Made by a program: the position numbers and the translations under genes. The notes beneath the pieces were generated by a model. The model was given only the letters and a program-made list of their open reading frames with translations, did not search any database and was not told the origin of the DNA. Source: JAVVHH01 sp963835135 (lineage in GTDB: Bacteria; Pseudomonadota; Alphaproteobacteria; Acetobacterales; Acetobacteraceae). From it: a DNA stretch of 64,000 bases. Shown here one piece after another: positions 17,142 to 25,869 of this stretch (positions within the stretch are counted from its first letter, which is position 1; the number at the start of each line of letters is the position of its first letter). The stretch spans positions 868,001-932,000 of the forward strand of contig CAWIEF010000003.1 in the NCBI GenBank assembly GCA_963835135.1, written 5' to 3'.

Positions 17142-17208
17142 CGGCGTCAACGCTGGACGAGCGGGCCGCAGCGTGCTCGCCTCCAAGCGCCGCCTTTCTC
17201 ATAGGTCC

Positions 17209-18051
17209 ATGCCGAACCCAGTCTTCCGACCCAAGCCGCACGCACTAGAAGCCATCTTCAACCGACGGAAGGTCGTCGTGGGCGTCATCCACTCCCTCCC
17301 GCTGCCCGGCAGCCCGGCCTATGACGGCCAGCCGGTCGCCGACATCGTCGCCTTCGCCCTCGCCGAAGCCGAGCGCTACCAAGAGGGCGGCGTGGACGGT
17401 CTCATCGTCGAGAACCACGGCGACATCCCATTCAGCAAGCCCGAGCATCTCGGGCCCGAAACCGCCGCCACCATGGCCGTCATGACCGACGCCGTCCGCC
17501 GCGCCACCGGCCTGAAGCTCGGCGTCAACGTGCTCGCAAACGGCGCGCTGCAGGCGCTCGCGGTTGCCAAAGCCGCCGGCGCCGACTTCATCCGCGTCAA
17601 CCAATGGGCCAACGCCTACGTCGCCAACGAGGGCTTCGTCGAGGGGCCCGCGGCACTCGCCACCCGCTACCGCGCCATGCTGCACGGCCGCGACATCCGC
17701 ATCTTCACCGACGTCCACGTCAAGCACGGCGCGCACGCCATCACCGCCGACCGCTCGATCGCCGAACTCGCCCGCGACGTCGAGTTCTTCGACGCCGACG
17801 TCGCCATCGCCACCGGACAACGCACCGGCAACTCCGCCACCATGGAAGAGCTCGAGACCATCGCCGCCGGCACGTCGCTGCCGTTGATGGTCGGCTCGGG
17901 CGTCAACCCCGACAACATCGGCGACATCTTCCGCCTCGCCGACGGCGTAATCGTCGCCTCTTACCTCAAGCAGGATGGCGTCTGGTGGAACCCGGTCGAC
18001 CCGGCCCGCCTCCGCACCTTCATGACCGCCGCCAACCGCGCGCGCGACTAG
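17209..18051 (+). CDS. BtpA/SgcQ family TIM-barrel protein
   Basis: The 280-residue protein has the BtpA-family pattern: VVVGVIHSLPLPGSP, GGVDGLIVENHGDIPF, LGVNVLANGALQALAVAKAAGADFIR in pieces, FTDVHVKHGAH and LMVGSGVNPDNIGDIFRLADGVIVAS. BtpA was named for photosystem I assembly in cyanobacteria and SgcQ is a sugar-cluster protein. The barrel with its C-terminal phosphate-type loop suggests a phospho-sugar-related enzyme, but the activity is unknown. The ATG at 17209 starts the family N-terminus. It stands alone on this strand. Confidence 0.88.
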   Translation: MPNPVFRPKPHALEAIFNRRKVVVGVIHSLPLPGSPAYDGQPVADIVAFALAEAERYQEGGVDGLIVENHGDIPFSKPEHLGPETAATMAVMTDAVRRATGLKLGVNVLANGALQALAVAKAAGADFIRVNQWANAYVANEGFVEGPAALATRYRAMLHGRDIRIFTDVHVKHGAHAITADRSIAELARDVEFFDADVAIATGQRTGNSATMEELETIAAGTSLPLMVGSGVNPDNIGDIFRLADGVIVASYLKQDGVWWNPVDPARLRTFMTAANRARD

Positions 18052-18109
18052 TTTTGCATATTCGTGCAAGCGCTTCGGCTATGCCAGGCGTCCGGGCGGT
18101 CAAGCTGGA

Positions 18110-19123
18110 TCACGTGGCCGTGGACGGCATCAAGCTGCGGGCCAACGCGTCTTCGGCTTCGAGCCGTCGAACCGTAGCGTCCCAACTTTCCACGAGTGCC
18201 GGCCGATCGTTGGACGACCGCAACACCGCGATAAACTCGAGCTGATGAAACTCGGTCGGATAGAGGTGCAGACACTCGAAATCCAGCCGTTCGAGCCGCG
18301 CTAAGGCAGCGCACAATCGGGCAAAGGAGAGCGGGGTGAAAACCCAGCAATGAACGTCTTGGTAGACACCCGTCGTGAAGCTATGCTCCGCTGCGCGCAG
18401 TGCTTCGCTTGGGGCATGGATCGGCTTAAGCTTCGAGCGGTCGACTACTCCACCCCAAACCTCCGTCGTAGACACGGCAGTATCGTTGAGAAAGTGATCA
18501 AGAATCGCACGCGGGAGTGGTCTGCGCGCCCGGCGGATGTGCGCATCAAGCGCGTCGGCCAGTGTCGACTCCGCCCGAAGAATGTCGAATGTGAAACGCC
18601 GATCGGGTATCGCCATGCGCAGCGACCCGTTTGGCTCGAGCACCGAGTGAATTTCGGCCAACCACGTCACCACGTCCGGCACATGCTCGATGACATGCGA
18701 GTTGAGCACGTAGTCGACCCGTACGCCGCCGAGACACTCGGACAGTGTTTTATCGCCCCATACATGATCGACGGCCACGATTTGAGACACATCCCGCACG
18801 TCGGGATGATTACGATATTTCTCGCGCAGCGTTGCCGTATCTACATGGTCCACATAGAGGATGTTGCCTTCCGCCTTGGTCACTAACGGCGAGATCAGGG
18901 GCCCGATCTCGAGCCCTCGTGAATGTTGTGTGTCGAGCCCAAACAAAAGTCGGTCGCGCCGCGAACTCGGCCGCATTGAGCGGCCTTCAGCCCGCCCGTG
19001 CGCGTTAAAATGCTGCCAGCCGCTCTCGAAGAAGCCAGCTGCGACTGCCTCACGCACGTCGGTATTGGCTGCGAGATACATTCCCTCGTCAAAGAGCTCT
19101 CCGTCGGTGACCGTACTCTCCAC
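18110..19123 (-). CDS. class I SAM-dependent methyltransferase with N-terminal FDEGMYLAAN module
   Basis: About 337 residues. Residues about 9-50 hold a module (LFDEGMYLAANTDVREAVA ... FNAHGRAEGRS) that I recall at the N-terminus of glycan-related methyltransferases and glycosyltransferases. The methyltransferase core follows: GLEIGPLISPLV, a degenerate Gly-rich loop, then DYVLNSHVIEHVPDVVTWLAEI and VLEPNGSLRMAIPD. An acceptor in surface-glycan synthesis is plausible. The GTG at 19123 was chosen because it keeps the whole module and avoids a 100-base overlap with the upstream TRAP gene; an ATG at 19081 is possible. Confidence 0.75.
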   Translation of the reverse strand: MESTVTDGELFDEGMYLAANTDVREAVAAGFFESGWQHFNAHGRAEGRSMRPSSRRDRLLFGLDTQHSRGLEIGPLISPLVTKAEGNILYVDHVDTATLREKYRNHPDVRDVSQIVAVDHVWGDKTLSECLGGVRVDYVLNSHVIEHVPDVVTWLAEIHSVLEPNGSLRMAIPDRRFTFDILRAESTLADALDAHIRRARRPLPRAILDHFLNDTAVSTTEVWGGVVDRSKLKPIHAPSEALRAAEHSFTTGVYQDVHCWVFTPLSFARLCAALARLERLDFECLHLYPTEFHQLEFIAVLRSSNDRPALVESWDATVRRLEAEDALARSLMPSTAT

Positions 19124-19128
19124 ACTCG

Positions 19129-20154
19129 TCAACTTGGCACCTGCTCCGCCATCGCCAGCATCTGTCCCGCCATTTTCGTCTTCTCGCCGTAGATTCTCCA
19201 GGCCGACGACCGCGCCACACTCTGCCACGCATCCACCGCCGCGTTCGACATCGGCGTTACCTCCACCCCGGCCGCGGCGAACGCCCTGCCCATTTCCACG
19301 TCGTCCGCCTTGGCGCCCGCTAGGTTGAACGGGACCATCTCCTCACCCACCGCCAGCATCGCTTCCTGCTCGGCCGGGCTCAGCGTCGTCCAGATCGACT
19401 TGGCGATCATGATCGGCTCGAGGATGAAGAAGAAGCTCCGCTCTCCCGGGGTGGTCAGGTATTTGCAGGTCTCCTGCAGCTTGAACGACAGGAACGAGCT
19501 CGAACTCGTGCAGGCCGCGTCCATCACTCCGGTCTGCATGCCGACATAGACCTCGTTGGACGGCATCGTCGACACCGACGCCCCTGCCGCGGTGAACATC
19601 TCGTCCATCTCGCGCGAGCCGCCGCGGATCTTCATCCCCTTCGCATCGGCCGGCTCGACCAGCGGGCGCGTCCGCGACGCCATCCCGCCCGACTGCCACA
19701 TCCAGCTCAGCAGGACGATGCCCTTCTCCTCGAGCAGCGAGGTGAGCGCCTTGCCGATCGGGTGCGTCCGCCAGGCGTAGCCCTGCGCGTAGCTCGTCAC
19801 GACGGCGGGCATGAAGCTGATATTCATCTCATGGATCTCGCCGCCCGCGTAGGTCAGCGGCACCAGTCCCATGTCCAGCGCACCTTTCCGCAACCCGCTG
19901 ATCTGGGCGAATGTCTTCATCAACGAAGCGTTCGGGTACACCTGGAACTCGAGCGAGCCATTGGTCCGCTGGGTGACCAGCTCCGCGAAGCGTCGGCACA
20001 TCCGATCACGGAAATCTCCCGTCTCGCCCGAACTGCCTGGAAACTGGTGCGAGATCTTCAGCACGCGCGGCGCGGCCTGCGCCCGCCCGATCAGACCCGG
20101 CGCGGACAAACCCGCCAGCGCCGCCACCGTGCTCCGCCTGGTCAAACCAGCCAT
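19129..20154 (-). CDS. TRAP transporter solute-binding protein (DctP family)
   Basis: The 341-residue protein starts with TRRSTVAALAGLSAPGL ending in AQAA, a Tat-like or Sec signal peptide, so it is periplasmic. The DctP fold is indicated by VLKISHQFPGSSG, FAELVTQRTNGSLEFQVYPN, GALDMGLVPLTYAGG, GMKIRGGSREMDEMFTAAGA and VYVGMQTGVMDAA. No DctQ or DctM membrane partner lies in this window, so the protein is an orphan or works with distant permease genes. It is divergent from the TauD-like dioxygenase gene, separated by 80 bases that must hold both promoters. Confidence 0.9.
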   Translation of the reverse strand: MAGLTRRSTVAALAGLSAPGLIGRAQAAPRVLKISHQFPGSSGETGDFRDRMCRRFAELVTQRTNGSLEFQVYPNASLMKTFAQISGLRKGALDMGLVPLTYAGGEIHEMNISFMPAVVTSYAQGYAWRTHPIGKALTSLLEEKGIVLLSWMWQSGGMASRTRPLVEPADAKGMKIRGGSREMDEMFTAAGASVSTMPSNEVYVGMQTGVMDAACTSSSSFLSFKLQETCKYLTTPGERSFFFILEPIMIAKSIWTTLSPAEQEAMLAVGEEMVPFNLAGAKADDVEMGRAFAAAGVEVTPMSNAAVDAWQSVARSSAWRIYGEKTKMAGQMLAMAEQVPS

Positions 20155-20234
20155 GTCGTCGTCCTCCCGCGCGGGTCCAGTCCTGGCCTCGCTTTGGCGC
20201 CAACGCTACACTGACCCCACGGGAGGACACCAGA

Positions 20235-21059
20235 ATGCACATCAAGCGCATCGCCGGCGCGCTCGGGGCCGAAATCCACGGAGTTGATCTGCGCCAGCCA
20301 TGCAACGAGTCCGAGATCGCGCTCATCCGTCAGGCGCTACTCGACAATCTCGTTATCTTTTTCCGCGACCAGTCACTCGAGCCGGCTCAGTTCCACGCGT
20401 TCGCCAGCTCCTTCGGCGACCTGATCGAGTATCCCTTCATACGCGGTCTCGACGGCTTCCCCGAGATCATCGAAGTTCTCAAGCGCGAGGACGAGCGCAG
20501 CAATTTCGGCGGCATTTGGCACAGCGACACCTCCTATCTCGACGAGCCCCCGATGGGCAGCATCCTGCTGGCCCGCGAGTTGCCCCCATTTGGCGGCGAT
20601 ACGCTGTTCGCCAACCAATACCTCGCCTATGAGGCGCTGTCGGACGGCCTGAGGGCTACTCTCGCTGCGCTGCGCGGCGTCAACACCTCGGCCAAGGCAG
20701 ACGTGACCCGCACGCGCGAGGACCGGGTCAAGGAAAGCGGCAGCAACTCCGGCAAGCAAGACTACGCCGCCGAACATCCGGTCGTCCGCACGCACCCGGA
20801 GACCGGCCGCAAAGCGCTTTACGTCAACGTCGCGCACACCGCCCGCTTTGCCGGCTGGACGGAAGAGGAGAGCGCGCCGCTACTGCAATTCCTGTTCGCT
20901 CACCAGATCAAGCCGGAATTCACCTGCCGTTTCCGCTGGGAGCCCGGCTCCATCGCCTTCTGGGACAACCGTGCGGCGCAGCATAATCCGGTCAATGATT
21001 ATCACGGCTTCCGCCGCCGCATGCACCGGGTCACGCTCGCGGGTGATCGCCCGGCATAA
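20235..21059 (+). CDS. TauD/TfdA-family Fe(II)/2-oxoglutarate dioxygenase
   Basis: The 274-residue enzyme couples oxidative decarboxylation of 2-oxoglutarate to hydroxylation of a substrate. The iron facial triad is visible as HSD (His96, Asp98) in FGGIWHSDTSY and the distal His in WDNRAAQHNPVNDY; the 2-oxoglutarate-binding Arg lies in the following RRRMHRVTL. The N-terminus (LGAEIHGVDLRQP) and NLVIFFRDQSL are family-typical. Homologues act on taurine, 2,4-D or related acids; the substrate here is unknown. Divergent pairing with the TRAP binding protein suggests uptake and oxidation of the same organic acid. Confidence 0.92.
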   Translation: MHIKRIAGALGAEIHGVDLRQPCNESEIALIRQALLDNLVIFFRDQSLEPAQFHAFASSFGDLIEYPFIRGLDGFPEIIEVLKREDERSNFGGIWHSDTSYLDEPPMGSILLARELPPFGGDTLFANQYLAYEALSDGLRATLAALRGVNTSAKADVTRTREDRVKESGSNSGKQDYAAEHPVVRTHPETGRKALYVNVAHTARFAGWTEEESAPLLQFLFAHQIKPEFTCRFRWEPGSIAFWDNRAAQHNPVNDYHGFRRRMHRVTLAGDRPA

Positions 21060-21070
21060 CCGCGCGCGAC

Positions 21071-21778
21071 ATGCTCCGGTCCGCCACGCATCTCGTCCTT
21101 ATCCCGAGCTACAATCCCGGCCGCCTCCTTGCGCCCACCCTCGCCGCTGCGCGCGCCACCTGGTCGCCGGTCTGGGTCATCGACGACGCCAGCACCGATG
21201 ACAGCCAAGCCGCTGCGGCGGCCGCCGACCGGCTGCTCCGCCGGCCCGTCAACGGCGGCAAGGGCACTGCCCTGCTTGACGGCCTCCATGCTGCCGCAGC
21301 CGCCGGCTTTACCCACGCCCTGACCATGGACGCCGACGGCCAACATCCGGCCGCCGAGATCGCCCGCTTCATGACGGCCTCCCAGGCCAATCCGGCAGCG
21401 ATGATTCTCGGCACTCCCGTCTTCGGCCCCGAAGCGCCTGCGCTCCGCATCCACGGCCGCAAGATCTCCAACTGGCTGACCCGGCTGGAGACCGCCGGCG
21501 CCGTCCGGGACTCCCTGTTTGGCTTCCGCGTCTACCCGATCGCGCCCTTGCTCGCCGTATTGACCCGGTCCCGCCACATGCGCCGTTACGATCTCGACGT
21601 CGAAGCCGCGGTCCGCCTCGCTTGGGCCGGGGTGCCCGCCCTTAACCTGCCGGCGCCGGTGATCTACCCGTCCGAGGACGCCGGCGGCGTCTCGCATTTC
21701 CGCTACGTCCGCGACAACGCCCTGCTCGCCCGCATGCACGCGCGACTGCTCCTCGCCATGCTCATCGGCCGTCGCTAA
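21071..21778 (+). CDS. glycosyltransferase family 2
   Basis: The 235-residue protein has a GT-A fold: LVLIPSYNPGRLL, VWVIDDASTDDS, NGGKGTALLDGLHAAAAAGF and the metal-binding motif TMDADGQHP. No C-terminal membrane helices are evident. Family members of this length occur in aryl-polyene and xanthomonadin gene clusters, which fits the next six genes. It is the first gene of a tightly packed plus-strand cassette and probably adds a sugar to, or remodels, the acylated product. The acceptor is unknown. Confidence 0.88.
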   Translation: MLRSATHLVLIPSYNPGRLLAPTLAAARATWSPVWVIDDASTDDSQAAAAAADRLLRRPVNGGKGTALLDGLHAAAAAGFTHALTMDADGQHPAAEIARFMTASQANPAAMILGTPVFGPEAPALRIHGRKISNWLTRLETAGAVRDSLFGFRVYPIAPLLAVLTRSRHMRRYDLDVEAAVRLAWAGVPALNLPAPVIYPSEDAGGVSHFRYVRDNALLARMHARLLLAMLIGRR

Positions 21779-21788
21779 GAGGCGCGTC

Positions 21789-22988
21789 ATGCGCCACCTC
21801 GCACTCCTGCTCGCCTGTCTGCTGTCCGCCTGCGCCGAGGCCCGCTTCGACACCATCGGCCAGGCTGACGCCGCCTACACCGAGGCCCATCCGCTCTTCG
21901 CCGAATACTGCGCCGTCTCGCAGATCAAGAAGATCCCCGGCTTCGGGGCCGATATCCGCGGCAATATCGGTGGCCACGCGGTGTTCTACCTCCAGGGCGC
22001 CTGCAAGGACCCGGTGGTCGCCTACCCCGTGCTCGTCCCATGCGAGGGCGACGGGGCCGGGCTCAGCATGAACGAGCACTTCTCCAACGCGAAATGGGTC
22101 GCGACCCCCGGCGACGCCTTCTTCTTCGACGGCGGCCTCCCGCCCGGCACGCCGCTCACCGCCGCCCGCTACCGCGCCGTCCAGCGCCGCGCCCAGGAGC
22201 TGGGCATCTACAAGGGCGTCACCTTCCATGACGTGGTGTTCGAGCCGATGCCGCCGGGCTGGACACGAGAGAACTGGAAATACGAGATGTCGGTCGGCAC
22301 CGACTACGCGATCTCGCTGGGTCGCGCCCGGCACTGCACGCGCATCCCGGTCGACCGCCCGGCCATGAACCGTATGATCGACTTCCTCAACGCCGAGAAC
22401 GCCCCGTATCGCGCCGGCAAGACCTATGTGTGGGATCTCTTCCGCGACAACTGCATCCACCTTGCCCACAACGCGCTGGCCGCCGCCGGGCTGTGGAACC
22501 GCTGGCCGACCAACCGCCCGTTCCTGATCTCCGTCTTCGATTTCCCGGTGCCGCGCAACGAGTTCGTCAATCTCGTCCAGCGCACCAACGACCGTTTTCC
22601 CTCGGACCCCGGCGCAGCCTACGACGACGCCGAAACCCGGCGCTCACTCCTCATGACGGGCGAGTTCCCGACTCGGCCCGGCGCCCTCGCGCTGTCGCGC
22701 AACCTCCATCAGCCGAACGCCCTCTACGAGACCGGACTGTCGCTCATCTTCTACGACGAGCCGATATTCGGCCACTTCCAGCGCGACTCCGACACCATCT
22801 TCGCCAGCGACCGCTACACCGACCCGGTCGCCAACCACGCCTATTTCGCCGCAATCGCCCGCGCCAAGCTCGCCGAGCGGCGGCCGCTGGAGTTCTGGCT
22901 CGGCATGCCGCGCTACGCCGCCGACCCCGCGAGCTTCACGGCGATCTACGACCGCTACTACGCCCTCATCGCCCGCCTTGCCGCCTGA
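21789..22988 (+). CDS. hypothetical lipoprotein with a conserved NCIH motif
   Basis: The 399-residue protein starts with a short lipoprotein signal (ACLLSAC, lipidated Cys15) and has no recognised domain name that I can assign. A segment WDLFRDNCIHLAHNALAAAG resembles the Cys-containing helix of DUF4105/Lnb and of papain-like lipid-modifying enzymes, which suggests a catalytic Cys with nearby His. This is inference from a short motif. Aromatic- and Pro-rich stretches (FFFDGGLPPGTP, PPGWTRENWKYEM) point to a globular periplasmic protein. It lies between the GT2 and ACP genes and is probably part of their pathway. Confidence 0.75.
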   Translation: MRHLALLLACLLSACAEARFDTIGQADAAYTEAHPLFAEYCAVSQIKKIPGFGADIRGNIGGHAVFYLQGACKDPVVAYPVLVPCEGDGAGLSMNEHFSNAKWVATPGDAFFFDGGLPPGTPLTAARYRAVQRRAQELGIYKGVTFHDVVFEPMPPGWTRENWKYEMSVGTDYAISLGRARHCTRIPVDRPAMNRMIDFLNAENAPYRAGKTYVWDLFRDNCIHLAHNALAAAGLWNRWPTNRPFLISVFDFPVPRNEFVNLVQRTNDRFPSDPGAAYDDAETRRSLLMTGEFPTRPGALALSRNLHQPNALYETGLSLIFYDEPIFGHFQRDSDTIFASDRYTDPVANHAYFAAIARAKLAERRPLEFWLGMPRYAADPASFTAIYDRYYALIARLAA

Positions 22989-23053
22989 CAGCCAATCCAA
23001 GTCAGCTTGGCAATCCTTCCAGCAAAAAAGTAAGGTCGGCCCGAGGAGATTCC

Positions 23054-23338
23054 GTGACCAGCACCCCGACGACGCTCAATCAATCCGCCGCCGAGCAGCA
23101 ACTCGCCACGCTGATCGTGTCGTCGCTCCAGCTCGACCTCGCTCCGGCCGACATCGTGCCCGAGGAGCGGCTGTTCGGCGATGGCCTCGGGCTCGACTCG
23201 ATCGACGCTCTCGAGCTCGCATTGGCTATTTCCAAGAGCTACGGTTTCGAGCTGCGCTCCGACGATGAGCGGAACAAGCGGATCTTTGCCTCCCTGCGCA
23301 GCCTCTCGGCCCATATCGAGGAACATCGGACCAAGTAA
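23054..23338 (+). CDS. acyl carrier protein
   Basis: This 94-residue acidic four-helix carrier has the phosphopantetheine site GLGLDSIDALELALAI, with Ser49 as the attachment point. The GTG start has GAGGAG eight bases upstream. The gene directly precedes an acyl-AMP ligase, so it most likely receives an activated acyl group on its pantetheine thiol and presents it to the dehydratase and acyltransferase encoded downstream. It is not the housekeeping AcpP, judging by its divergent sequence and context. ACPs of aryl-polyene clusters look the same. Confidence 0.9.
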   Translation: MTSTPTTLNQSAAEQQLATLIVSSLQLDLAPADIVPEERLFGDGLGLDSIDALELALAISKSYGFELRSDDERNKRIFASLRSLSAHIEEHRTK

Positions 23339-23342
23339 TCCG

Positions 23343-24629
23343 ATGCCGTCTCACCCGTTGATCGATCGCCCGGCCCAGGCTGCGCTGTTCCTCACACCGC
23401 ATGGCGCCATCGACGCGGAGACGTTCCTGGCCGACGCCGCGGCGCTGGCCGCCCGCTTGCCGCCCGGGCGGCACATCCTCAATCTCTGCCGCGACCGCTA
23501 CCGCTTCGCGCTGTGCCTCGCGGCCGCGCTGCTGGCGGGCCGCGTCAGTCTCCTCTGCGGCGACCCGTCGGCGTCCGTCTCCGCCAGCCTCGCCGAGTGC
23601 TACCCGGACACCGCCACGATCGGCGATGCGCACGCCTACGGCACGCCGGGCGCGCCGGTCCCGGCAGCGTGCGCCATTCCAGGCGACCGCCTTGCCGCCA
23701 TCGTCTTCACGTCGGGCAGCACCGGCGTTCCCGTCGCTCACGAGAAGCGCTGGGCTGCCCTCGTCGCCCGGACCCGCGCCGCGGCCGACCGTTTCGGCCT
23801 GCACGAGGGCAGCCCGGCCGCCATCGTCGGCACCGTCCCGCCCGGCCACATGTACGGCCTCGAGACCACCATCCTGCTCCCCTTGCACGCCCCCTGCGCC
23901 ACATGGTGCGGCCCGGCCTTCTTCCCCGCCGATGTCGAGTCCGCGCTGGCCGCCGTGCAGGCCCCGCGCGTACTCGTCACCACGCCGCTCCAACTCCGCA
24001 GCCTCGGGACGATCGCCGCGCCGCCGCTGCAGACGATCATCTCCGCCACTGCCCCGCTCGACCCGGCCCTCGCCGCCGAGGCCGAGGCGCGGTGGTCGAC
24101 CCAGGTCGTCGAAATCTTCGGCGCCACCGAGTGCGGCTCCATCGCGACACGCCGGACCACCGCGACCGACGCCTGGACCCCCTACGCCGGCATCCTGCTG
24201 TCCCAAGACGGCACATCGCCTTGCGTCCATGCTCCCTGCGCCCCCGCGACCCCGCTGTCCGACGAGATCGATCTTGCTCCTGACGGCAGCTTCCGCCTGC
24301 TCGGCCGCCGCACCGACGTGGTCAAGCTCGGCGGCCGGCGCGCTTCGCTGGCCGGGTTGAACCAAATCCTGACCGGCCTGGACGGCGTCCGCGACGGCAT
24401 CTTCGTCGTGCCCGACGACCTCGACACGCGCAGCACCGCCCAACTCGTCGCCCTCGTCGTGGCGCCCGGCCGCACCATCCCCGGCCTGCTCGCCGACCTC
24501 CGCGACCGGATCGACCCCGTCTTCCTCCCGCGCCGGGTCATCCAGGTCGACGCTCTCCCTCGCAACAGCCTCGGCAAGCTGCCGCGCGAGGCCGTCCTCG
24601 ACCTGCTTCGGACGGCCAGCACGGCATGA
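23343..24629 (+). CDS. AMP-dependent acyl/aryl-ACP ligase (ANL superfamily)
   Basis: The 428-residue enzyme is a short ANL ligase. VFTSGSTGVP (about residues 121-130) is the ATP-binding P-loop, GATECGSIATRR the A5 region, RLLGRRTDVVKLGGRR the hinge, and NSLGKLPREAV carries the catalytic Lys. At about 430 residues it is shorter than acyl-CoA synthetases, as are the ligases of aryl-polyene/xanthomonadin clusters. It probably activates a fatty or aromatic acid and loads it on the ACP encoded four bases upstream. Its stop overlaps the start of the dehydratase gene. Confidence 0.9.
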   Translation: MPSHPLIDRPAQAALFLTPHGAIDAETFLADAAALAARLPPGRHILNLCRDRYRFALCLAAALLAGRVSLLCGDPSASVSASLAECYPDTATIGDAHAYGTPGAPVPAACAIPGDRLAAIVFTSGSTGVPVAHEKRWAALVARTRAAADRFGLHEGSPAAIVGTVPPGHMYGLETTILLPLHAPCATWCGPAFFPADVESALAAVQAPRVLVTTPLQLRSLGTIAAPPLQTIISATAPLDPALAAEAEARWSTQVVEIFGATECGSIATRRTTATDAWTPYAGILLSQDGTSPCVHAPCAPATPLSDEIDLAPDGSFRLLGRRTDVVKLGGRRASLAGLNQILTGLDGVRDGIFVVPDDLDTRSTAQLVALVVAPGRTIPGLLADLRDRIDPVFLPRRVIQVDALPRNSLGKLPREAVLDLLRTASTA

Positions 24630-24925
24630 TCGAGGCAGGCTCGTTCACGGTCCCTGCCGACCACCCCGCCCTGCCCGGCCACTTTCCCGGCAACCCGGTC
24701 GTGCCCGGCGTCGTCCTGCTCGATCACGCCACCGCCGCCATCCTCGCCGCCCACCCCGGCCACCGCCTCGCCAGCCTGCCGCACGTCAAATTCCTCAGCC
24801 CCGTGCGCCCCGGCACCACTGTCACGATCGCCTACACCCCAACCCCGCCCCGGATATCGTTCGCCTGCCATTCCGGCCCGGACGAGGTTCTGCGCGCCAC
24901 CTTGCTCCTCAGCGCGATCCAGTGA
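24626..24925 (+). CDS. hot-dog-fold 3-hydroxyacyl-ACP dehydratase-like protein
   Basis: The 99-residue protein is a minimal FabA/FabZ-like hot-dog domain. The motif HPALPGHFPGNPVVPGVVLLD is close to the FabZ active-site loop and contains the His of the dyad; the next strand HVKFLSPVRPGTTV is conserved. Shortened dehydratases of this kind occur in aryl-polyene clusters (ApeI/ApeP type). It may dehydrate 3-hydroxyacyl-ACP or act as a thioesterase-like hot dog. Both ends overlap neighbouring genes by four bases. Confidence 0.85.
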   Translation: MIEAGSFTVPADHPALPGHFPGNPVVPGVVLLDHATAAILAAHPGHRLASLPHVKFLSPVRPGTTVTIAYTPTPPRISFACHSGPDEVLRATLLLSAIQ

Positions 24926-25869
24926 TCCATTGGGCGGCCCAGCCCGAACGCGGCGCTCCCGGCCTCACCCGTGCCGGCATGGGGCTTGTCCGGCGGTTCG
25001 GTTGGTCCGCCGGCCGTCCGCTCGCCCGCGCCGCCGCGTACTGGTTTTTCATCACCTCGCCGACTGCCCGCGCGGCCTCACGCGACTATCTGGGCCGCGT
25101 GCTCGCGCATCCCGTCCGCAACGGCGACGTCGCTCGCCATTTTGCCGCCTTCGCCGCCGCCGTCCTCGACCGCGTCATGCTCGCCTGCGGCCGCGCCGGG
25201 GACTTCCATATCGACGTGGACGGCCTTCCGGCCCTGCTCGCCACCCTGCAACGGCCGAGCGGCGCCATCCTGCTCGGGGCGCACCTCGGCAGCTTCGAGG
25301 TGTTGCGCACCCTCGCGGCCGACGCTCCCGTGCCGGTCTGGGCGCTCATGTATCGCCGCAACGGCGGCGCGCTGACGGCGCTGCTCGACCAAGCCGCCCC
25401 TGCCTTGCGCGAGCAGGTCATCGAGATCGGCGACACCACCAGCATGCTTCGCGCCCGCGAGTGCCTGGACCGCGGCGAGATGGTCGGCATCCTGGCCGAC
25501 CGCGGCCCGTCCGGGCACCGCACCATCCCGGTGCCCTTCCTCGGCAGCCCCGCTCCCTTTCCCGCCGGCCCCCTCCTCGTCGCCGCCACGCTCGGCGCGC
25601 CCGTCTTCCTCTGCTATGCGGTCCGCACCGCCCCGCGCCGCTACCGCATCGGCATCGAGCCGTTTGCCGACCGGATCGTCCTGCGCCGTGACCAACGGGC
25701 CGCGGACCTCGCCGCCCACATCGCCCGTTACGCCGCCGCCCTCGAGCGCCTCTGCCACGCCACCCCCTACCAGTGGTTCAACTTCTTCCCCTTCTGGACC
25801 GACCCGCATGACCCTGACCCGGCGCGCCCTCTTCCCGCTGCTGCTGCTGCCGTGGCGCGCCCGGGCTGA
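24922..25869 (+). CDS. LpxL/HtrB-like acyltransferase (LPLAT superfamily)
   Basis: The 315-residue protein resembles lipid A late acyltransferases. A membrane-associating N-terminus is followed by LLGAHLGSFEVLR (the HxxxxD-like motif, here H-x4-E), then ALMYRRNGGALTALLDQ, VGILADRGPSGHRT with PVPFLG, and YQWFNFFPFW at the end. The enzyme probably moves the ACP-bound acyl chain to a lipid or glycolipid acceptor at the inner membrane. GTG start overlapping the dehydratase stop. LPLAT proteins are a constant part of aryl-polyene clusters. Its 3' end overlaps the LolA-like gene by 62 bases. Confidence 0.88.
   Translation: MIHWAAQPERGAPGLTRAGMGLVRRFGWSAGRPLARAAAYWFFITSPTARAASRDYLGRVLAHPVRNGDVARHFAAFAAAVLDRVMLACGRAGDFHIDVDGLPALLATLQRPSGAILLGAHLGSFEVLRTLAADAPVPVWALMYRRNGGALTALLDQAAPALREQVIEIGDTTSMLRARECLDRGEMVGILADRGPSGHRTIPVPFLGSPAPFPAGPLLVAATLGAPVFLCYAVRTAPRRYRIGIEPFADRIVLRRDQRAADLAAHIARYAAALERLCHATPYQWFNFFPFWTDPHDPDPARPLPAAAAAVARPG

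Noticed and set aside
23226..24443. 405-codon minus-strand frame opposite the acyl-AMP ligase
   Set aside because: Gly/Arg/Asp-rich shadow frame with no motif.
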